Assembly (NCBI GenBank): GCA_013146195.2
Contig: CM028377.1
Span: forward strand, 186,001 to 250,000
Length of the DNA: 64,000 nt
Reading direction: 5' to 3'
DNA from: Codonopsis lanceolata
Lineage: Eukaryota; Streptophyta; Magnoliopsida; Asterales; Campanulaceae
Below, piece after piece: positions 58,445 through 64,000 of the stretch. Numbering within the stretch: the stretch's first letter is position 1; each line of letters opens with the position of its first letter. The notes beneath the pieces were generated by a model that was not told the origin of the DNA, made no database searches, and saw only the letters and a list, made by a program, of their open reading frames with translations. The position numbers and the translations under genes were made by a program.

Positions 58445-58702
58445 CTCCCTCCGTCCCTAAATAATCGTCCTAGTTGACCCGGCGAACAATTTAAGAAAAA
58501 ACAATTGACTTGATTATTTATATTGGTTTAATGTGTAGTTTCCTTTAAAGCCCATGTGCATGTGGCCCATAATTAAAGTAGAGTGAAAAAGTAAGGGTAA
58601 AATGGTAAAAATAATGTTCTAAAATGGTAAGTTTCAAACTGGATAATTATTTTAGAACAGACGAAAAATGAAAGGAGGACGATAATTTAGGGACGGAGAG
58701 AG
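58445..58702 (+). mobile_element. Stowaway MITE, 258 bp
   Basis: Ends CTCCCTCCGTCCCTAAATAA and GGGACGGAGAGAG, flanked by TA (58443-58444 and 58703-58704). Confidence 0.92.
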
Positions 58703-58739
58703 TAATATTTAATTTCCTAACACTACAATAAAAAGGAGT

Positions 58740-58980
58740 ATTTACAACGTTTGTTTTACAACATTTTTAGACAAACGTTGTTAAAAATTGGTTTTAGACA
58801 ACGTTTTTTTAGTTAAACGTTGTCTATTAGTTTTTTACAACGTTTTGTAAAATAATTGTTGTTTTAACCATTTATTTGACAACGTTTTTGAAAAAAACGT
58901 TGTGATTCTGGAGTGTTTTACAACGTTTTTAAAGAAACGTTGTTCTGTTTCACAATGTTTGTGGACATAAACGTTGTTAT
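58740..58980. repeat. CACTA subterminal repeats
   Basis: ACAACGTTT-type words, direct and inverted, about every 20-30 bases; several pairs can form hairpins (for example GACAACGTTTTT / AAACGTTGTC). Confidence 0.8.
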
Positions 58981-59193
58981 GTCTTCGAATGAAATTTTCC
59001 CCTCCCGACCAGCCCTTTTGCGCGGTAAATAACATAGAAATTACTTCTAAAAGTCAAAATCCCCAAACCCCCTATCCCTGTCTTCGCCATTCTCATCTTT
59101 CAGACCTCGGCCGCTTTCATCGTTTCTTCTCTCTAAACCTTGCCTGATAAAATACGCCCAATGAAACCCTAAACCTCTTTCATTCCTTCTCTA

Positions 59194-59422
59194 GTGCTCT
59201 CAGGTTGTCGACTTTGCATCCTTCCATTCCTTCCATTTTTTCTATTTTTTGTTTGTGCTGCGTTGTTGCTGGCAGCGAGGGTGGAAGCTACAATGAGGGA
59301 TTTCAGAAGAGAAGAGGAAGTGAAGGAAGAGGAAGTGAAGATAGACATGAAGACCATATACAAGAACCATGGTCTGCGATTTCTCTTCCCTCTCATGGTA
59401 TCCTCCTATCATATTTGTTCAG
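59194..59422 (+). other. Possible first exon of unknown gene
   Basis: A frame opens MLSGCRLCILPFLPFFLFF, a hydrophobic signal-like start, then a charged stretch FRREEEVKEEEVKIDMKTIY, and ends HICSG at CAG followed by the donor GTAAGATT (59423). The upstream leader is C/T-rich as in plant 5' ends. I cannot assign a family, and no matching next exon is seen. It could be a captured exon or chance; two other frames overlap it. Confidence 0.3.
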
Positions 59423-60432
59423 GTAAGATTGATCTATAATTAACTATGAACCCTAATTTATTTTCCTAGCTAACAGTCATTGGCTTTTTCCAAAGGTCTA
59501 ATCAAACTATAGTTTTTGAAATTTACATCAGTTAGTACTATGAGAACTTGTTTCTGTGAAGTGAGTATGAGATTGGGGTGTCTAGAAGCAATTCAAATTT
59601 GATCCACTATTGATTCTTTGAAGTAATGTAGTCTAGATACATAACATTTTTAGGATGTAATCTTCTCACATCCAGGAAAACATGTTTGTGTATAGCAATC
59701 ATCATTTTTTTGCTATAGTGTCTGTCCTACTTATGAGAAGAAGTTGCCGATGACGACTCTTCCGTTTGCGCATTTTTGTAATACTGGCAGTAGAGAGCGT
59801 ATCAATTATTGGAAAAAGTTGATTTGACTGCAGAGTTCATAAAAATCGCAAACAAAACATAAAGATTTATTTTATTATCCGAAGGAAAAAACATGAATTG
59901 TATTCCAATGCCCGATGGGATCCAGTTATGGTTTCATATAATCATTAGATTGTAAGTACAAATTTCAATATCTATGTTGTAGCAAATATTTTCCTCCATG
60001 ATAGCATCATCTTGCCTTCCATTACTAGCGAGTTTTTTTTTTTTTTTTGCGCACTTTGACCTTCTGGAGCTGTATGGGCTGCCAAGCTGCTTAATCCAAT
60101 ATGAATTCTCAATGCAGGTATTGGGAAGACATCCTGTGCACGTGTATCTCTTTGGACAAAAATATGAATGCTCTCTTATTGATTTTTTAGCCTTCTGCCC
60201 ATAATTTTTTAATTTCTTTACCCATTAATTGTTGACCGGATGTGACTAATCTCCATAGTGATTTTAAGCCTTATAGTTTCTATAATACAATTGATTTCTC
60301 TCAAATTTCCTATGAATTTCTCTAAAGTTTTTGCACATACTTTTTGGCTTTTGAGTCATAGGTCATTGTATAGTTTTAAAATACGGGAGGTTACGAGGAT
60401 ATACAAGCACTAGCCTAAGAAGATCTGATAAC
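59423..60432. other. Unassigned, intron-like
   Basis: T-rich DNA, no supported exon. The frame at 59998-60204 has no domain I recognise. Confidence 0.3.
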
Positions 60433-60442
60433 CATATCTTCA

Positions 60443-60498
<56 letters not shown>

Positions 60499-60510
60499 TT
60501 TGAAGATATG
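60433..60510. repeat. AT-rich perfect-armed palindrome
   Basis: Arms CATATCTTCAAAT (60433-60445) and ATTTGAAGATATG (60498-60510) are perfect complements around a 50-base AT run (60447-60496). Such a structure can extrude as a cruciform. Confidence 0.9.
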
Positions 60511-60524
60511 ATTGTGGTCTGTTC

Positions 60525-60834
60525 TGGCAAGGTGTTCCATTGCTATATATCCCATTGGAGGTGATTATGTCAAAATATTTTGGTGAGAGTGAACCGTTGT
60601 TCTGGAAAGTGTTTTCACTTGCCAATGAGATCCCAAATGGTGCAAGCATCTTTCTAGATGAGGTATTGATGAAAATAATGTTCATTGCAGAATGAAGTTC
60701 CTTGTGTTTTATGTGCAGATAGGGCTCATACTGATGTTTGAGTTTTACTTTGTGCTTTTCCAAAAAATCATTACAGGTTGATTCTTTTGCCTCTACTCGT
60801 GACAGTAAAACCCATGAAGCTAGAATTGCAACAG
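60525..60834 (+). pseudogene. AAA-ATPase gene fragment (two exons)
   Basis: The first exon (to 60662) encodes GVPLLYIPLEVIMSKYFGES, then EPLFWKVFSLANEIPNGA and the Walker B motif SIFLDE. A 114-bp intron (GTATTG...TTACAG) is followed by an exon (60777-60834) encoding VDSFASTRDSKTHEARIAT and ending at a donor GTGAAC. Plant AAA-ATPases of the spastin/katanin-like type have SKYYGESERLL-KVFSLANELP-GAIIFLDEVDSFA-SRDSEMHEATRR here. The Walker A exon upstream and the sensor and arginine-finger exons downstream are missing. ERLLGKV has become EPLFWKV and ATRR has become ARIA. The left edge touches the AT palindrome. Reads as a captured or truncated, non-functional fragment. Confidence 0.75.
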
Positions 60835-61271
60835 GTGAACCAAACACCACTCATGGGTTTGCACTTCTAAAATAAAAATACGAGCATATATGATTATTAT
60901 TTGTAGTAGTAGTATTACTTATATGTTGACAAGAGCTCTGATCCAGTCATATGATTTTTATATTATAGGAAACGTAGTTGCCCTACTTCATTCTTTCTTG
61001 AGTAATCTTCCACTAGAATGGATGGAGAGTACACATCTGTGCAAGACTGTTATCTATAATCTATGTTAACTAAAAATAGGTGATAGTTGGGTGCTTCTGT
61101 CTTTTGTTTGGGTGCTTCTGTCTTTTGCTCAGACATTTTTATATAAACTGATGTTGGTTGAGTTCTTGTAATTTCGTAAGCATTTCTTGATTTAATTAAA
61201 AAGCTGTTAAGTCCTGATTATCCTTATGGTGCTCACACATTCTTACCTTTTTCTTTCTAATTACCTTGTAG
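60835..61271. other. Unassigned between gene fragments
   Basis: No exon recognised. GGGTGCTTCTGTCTTTTG is repeated in tandem at about 61089 and 61110. Confidence 0.35.
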
Positions 61272-61563
61272 CTCTGCTGCCATATGGAGTGTTAGATGTA
61301 TGGTAATTGAGATGGCTACTGGAAAGCTTCCTTGGAGCCAACAGTACCAAGAGGTACACAAAAGCAACTTTTGTCACATTGGGTTTCGTCTGTACTTGTT
61401 GGCGATGCTTTGCTAAGATACTGCTTTGTGGCATTATATTATTATAGGTTTGTTTCAGGTAGCTTCTCTTTTTTATATTAGCACAACAAAGTCTCATCCT
61501 CATATCTCTGACCGTCTCTCACTTGAGGCAAAAGACTTACTGCTGAAATGTCTACAGAAGTAA
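61272..61563 (+). pseudogene. MAPKKK (ANP/NPK1-type) kinase fragment
   Basis: After an acceptor (TTGTAG, 61271) comes an exon to 61353 encoding SAAIWSVRCMVIEMATGKLP and then WSQQYQE. A 105-bp intron (GTACAC...TTTCAG) and an exon from 61459 follow, encoding VASLFYISTTKSHPHISDRL and then SLEAKDLLLKCLQK. This matches kinase subdomains IX-XI of plant ANP/NPK1 MAPKKKs (SADIWSVGCTVIEMATGKPPWSQQYQE-AALFHIGTTKSHPPIP). The invariant Asp of subdomain IX is Ala and the following Gly is Arg (WSVR), which would harm a kinase. The frame then meets TAA, or ends at a donor GTAAAT at 61560. The ATP-binding lobe and the rest are absent, so it is a fragment. Confidence 0.8.
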
Positions 61564-62004
61564 ATACTATTAACTAAGACAGACAAAAGGATCCTAAACT
61601 AGACTAGGAAGACACATATTAGAGAAAAGGAAGAAAAGAGAAAGAAGGATTGCTTGTTTGAGGAAAATACTCAAAATCTGCTGTTGCATTTCTCAACTAT
61701 TACAGAGGATAATAGTTCATAAAGTACAAGATAAAAAGATGTCTTCTCCAAGAAGCAGCAAGGTAATAATTAGGAATGCATATTTGATATGGGTATAACA
61801 GGGAATCCTAAATTGAAAGTGGTCTGTCAACTTAGTTTTGATATTAAATTCTGGGCAGCAACATCAATGAACTCCTTCGTGTTCAAGTAAAACTCCCTTG
61901 TTACTGATTTGTGAAAATATGTTTGAGATAACAAATCTGTCCAACTGTTTTGGACAGCCCCTTAGCTGAACACAAAGCCTCCCACAACAGCCCCAAACCT
62001 GCCA
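61564..62004. other. Unassigned
   Basis: A-rich, no exon recognised on either strand. Confidence 0.3.
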
Positions 62005-63432
62005 CTAATTAGTGATCACATAAGTAAATACGATCCACTTACTCTGAGAATATGACAGTTTAGCAGATGAGTAGTCTACAGCTGTACAGGTGGTCCCATC
62101 AAAAAGAGCATCAACAGTAATCCTCAAATCTTCCATTGCCTCTTGGTCAGCCAATTTATTGGAGCCAGAAAGCCCACTCCTTTCTAGGGAGTGAGCGCCA
62201 GGATCCTCCTCATTGACCACCTCAACGGAGCACTGAAATGATTTCTCTTTCTGGAGTCCAGGTGAGATATTCAAATTGTCTGCAACATGCACAACTTGAC
62301 TAACAGAATGCTCCATTTCTGTTTCTCTCGCATCTTGGGGACTCATAGATTCCAAAGCTGATAACTCAACCGAAGTTACCAGTACATTGGCTTCATTCAA
62401 GCTTAAAGTTTTGGCATTAACCTCTTTATTACTACCTTCCTCAAGTACAAGAGGACCTGTACTGGGCTTCTTTATGCGACTGGAACTATTATCCTCAAAA
62501 AAATTGTCACTACTACATAAATTTAGACCCGTTGCCCCTCCTGAAACTTCTGGCACGTCAGCTGTACTAGATGCTCCTTCAAGGGCTGAAGTGCCCTCTT
62601 CTAATGGAACTGCCATTTTCAAATTTGGTGATTCTGACTTGCTCGTAGCAGTAGTACCCGTAAACTGTCTAACAGATTCTTGACCAGAAGTAAGCTCAAT
62701 CTCAATTGAGCGCTCAATTGCACTTTCTAAAACTTCTGGTACAATATATATACAGTGGGTAGAAGTTCCCTCTTCTAAGGGAACTTCCATTTCAGAGTTT
62801 GGCAATCCCAACTGGGAAATAGGAGTAATTGTTACTATTGCATTAATTACATGCAAAGGTTCATTTCTAGGAATAATCAGCTTCTCTGCGATCACAGTTT
62901 CATTGATGGAAACCACTCTTTCCTTCTCTATGTCATCGATCTACGACCTCTCAGATTTTGAAGCTAACTTTTCCTCCAAATTTGATGTCTGATCTTTGCC
63001 TTCTCTTATGTTGGAAGTTTGGGCATATACCTCCCCTGTACCATCTTTCTTTGTTACATGAGCACTACTCTTTACCTTCTTTCTCAACTCGGAACTACTT
63101 TCATTAATCACTTCCCTAGCTGGACCACTTGCAGTTCCCACAACTTCCGGCAAAGATAGCTGAGCATCATCAACATTTACTAATCCACTAATAGCTGAGT
63201 TTCTGTCAACTAATGGCATTTTAATTTCCAGCTTTGGTGTCGCTAACCTGTTCTGAAACTTCTTTTTTACGACTGTAAGATTGGCTGCTGCATATCTCTC
63301 ACTTTTGAAGGGACTGCGTGTTAACCTTCTCAAAGATTCTTCAGTAGTAGGAGCACACTCAACCTCAATGGCCACATCTACAAAAGTAGGAGCACACTCA
63401 ACCTCAATGGCCACATCTACAAAAGTAATGAG
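62005..63432 (-). pseudogene. Long unknown reading frame with internal repeats
   Basis: One phase stays open on the minus strand from about 63432 to 62005, some 470 codons, broken only by a TAG near 62942. Met starts at 63414 and 62916 are in the same phase. The predicted protein is acidic and Ser/Thr/Glu-rich, with no membrane segment. It has a 13-residue tandem duplication (TFVDVAIEVECAP type, 63346-63423) and three loosely repeated blocks around LEIKMPLVDRNS, SEMEVPLEEGTS and LKMAVPLEEGTSA, each followed by a PEV motif. The left end has a possible splice donor (GTAAGT at 62042-62047), so it may be one large exon of a gene whose other exons I cannot see. I do not recognise the family. Composition is richer in GC than the flanks. 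It may be a captured exon. Confidence 0.45.
63346..63423. repeat. 39-bp tandem duplication in coding frame
   Basis: Two identical 39-bp units (63346-63384 and 63385-63423), in phase with the minus-strand frame. Confidence 0.95.
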
Positions 63433-64000
63433 TTACTGCCATCCTTATTTCCCTTGAAAGATGTTATACTTGCAAAAGTCCCTGTTTGTAATTTAAACCC
63501 TATGATTTTGAAGGTTATTAACCTTCCCATGTATGTCTTGAATGAAGGATTGGATATTTTGGAATTTGGTAATTATGATTGTTCAAAAGGGCAGTTAGAA
63601 ATAGGGTGTAGGGACTCACATAGCCAGCTAGCTTGATTGCCTGTGTGTACAATAAATTAACTGTGTTAAGTGCGTGTGGTTCCACACTTTGAGATCACCT
63701 TTTCTTCCAATAAAGGAGATAGGAGCAGTCGGTGTATTACCATTATCTGCAATTGGCAAAGTCAAGCTCTTTGACCTTCACTGTTGCTGGAAAATAGACA
63801 TTTATCACTGCATCTATAATCTATATATGTTTTTCATTTTGGTTGCAAGTTGAGAAGTTTAAACTAATTGAGCTACCTGACAACCCTTCTGCTCTCGTTT
63901 GGAGACTATTCAGAAGTAAATCTTGATGGAAAGAAGTTAGATACAGGGAAAGGATAAGACAGCTGAAGAAAGAAGGGTTGCAATCTGTATATTTGATGAT
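63433..64000. other. Unassigned right edge
   Basis: No supported gene. The frame 63454-63636 has no domain. A minus-strand stretch at about 63700-63770 (NTPTAPISFIGRKGD) could be an exon but lacks further support. Confidence 0.3.

Larger units (their letters stand above)
58721..64000 (+). mobile_element. CACTA-type transposon, left end; extent unknown
   Basis: The sequence CACTACAATAAAAAGGAG at 58721 has the form of an En/Spm (CACTA) terminus. It is followed to about 58980 by at least eight ACAACGTTT/AAACGTTGT words in both orientations, the subterminal repeats expected of this superfamily. Left flank TAA would be the 3-bp duplication. No CACTA transposase and no right end (TTGTAGTG) are visible up to 64000, so the element either runs past the window or is truncated. 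The DNA to the right carries fragments of several host genes, as CACTA elements often do; that they lie inside the element is inference. Confidence 0.6.

Noticed and set aside
59169..59426. Minus-strand and second plus-strand frames at the putative exon
   Set aside because: Shadows of one another; only the frame ending at the GTAAGATT donor has any supporting signal.
62387..62683. 98-codon plus-strand frame
   Set aside because: Mirror of the long minus-strand frame at 62005-63432.

Overview
This window is a piece of a repeat-rich plant nuclear genome. It is AT-rich and packed with nested LTR retrotransposons, MITEs and gene fragments with plant-type introns, and it contains one 100-N assembly gap (34296-34395). 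The retrotransposon families (Copia with initiator-Met primer site, Athila-type and Tat-type gypsy), the Stowaway and Tourist MITEs and the HD-ZIP III, ANP/NPK1-type MAPKKK and AAA-ATPase fragments all point to a flowering plant. A eudicot is likely, but I cannot name the species. I found no intact host gene, tRNA, rRNA or CRISPR. Every coding segment I recognise is a retrotransposon pseudogene or a fragment of a host gene.

Left part, 1-29.4 kb: a nest of insertions. A gypsy element (Tekay/Del-like by its ends and primer site) begins at 1193 with a very long LTR that ends at 11670. That LTR is split by an internally deleted Copia element (1317-7305, minus strand, site duplication AATAC). A hAT-type element (11679-12719) landed on the primer-binding site. 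In the leader that follows sit a Tat-like solo LTR (12836-14671), a 4.6-kb solo LTR of the same family as the first (14801-19418, site duplication CGCTG) and a degraded Athila element (19447-28328, site duplication ATGTC). The Athila carries an env-like pseudogene and a pol pseudogene; its gag, protease and most of its 5' LTR are deleted. A Copia-type 5' LTR with primer site follows at 28901-29426.

Middle part, 29.4-45 kb: a composite tandem array (29431-31766) has five promoter-like units, each ending in a TATA box, and two first-exon copies of a decayed HD-ZIP III homeodomain gene. It is followed by LTR fragments around the gap, a second copy of the Tat-like LTR (34888-36566), the right end of a hAT element (37458), a MULE-type MITE, a Copia-like LTR, a GC-rich minisatellite and another solo LTR (43890-44506).

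Right part, 45-64 kb: AT-rich intergenic DNA carries Tourist, Stowaway and hAT MITEs, some nested in their own kind, and a solo LTR related to the first Copia (57238-58164, site duplication GTATG). From 58721 a CACTA-type terminus with subterminal repeats opens a region holding spliced fragments of an AAA-ATPase and of an ANP/NPK1-type MAPKKK, plus a long reading frame of unknown function on the minus strand. No second CACTA end is visible, so the element either runs past the window or is truncated.
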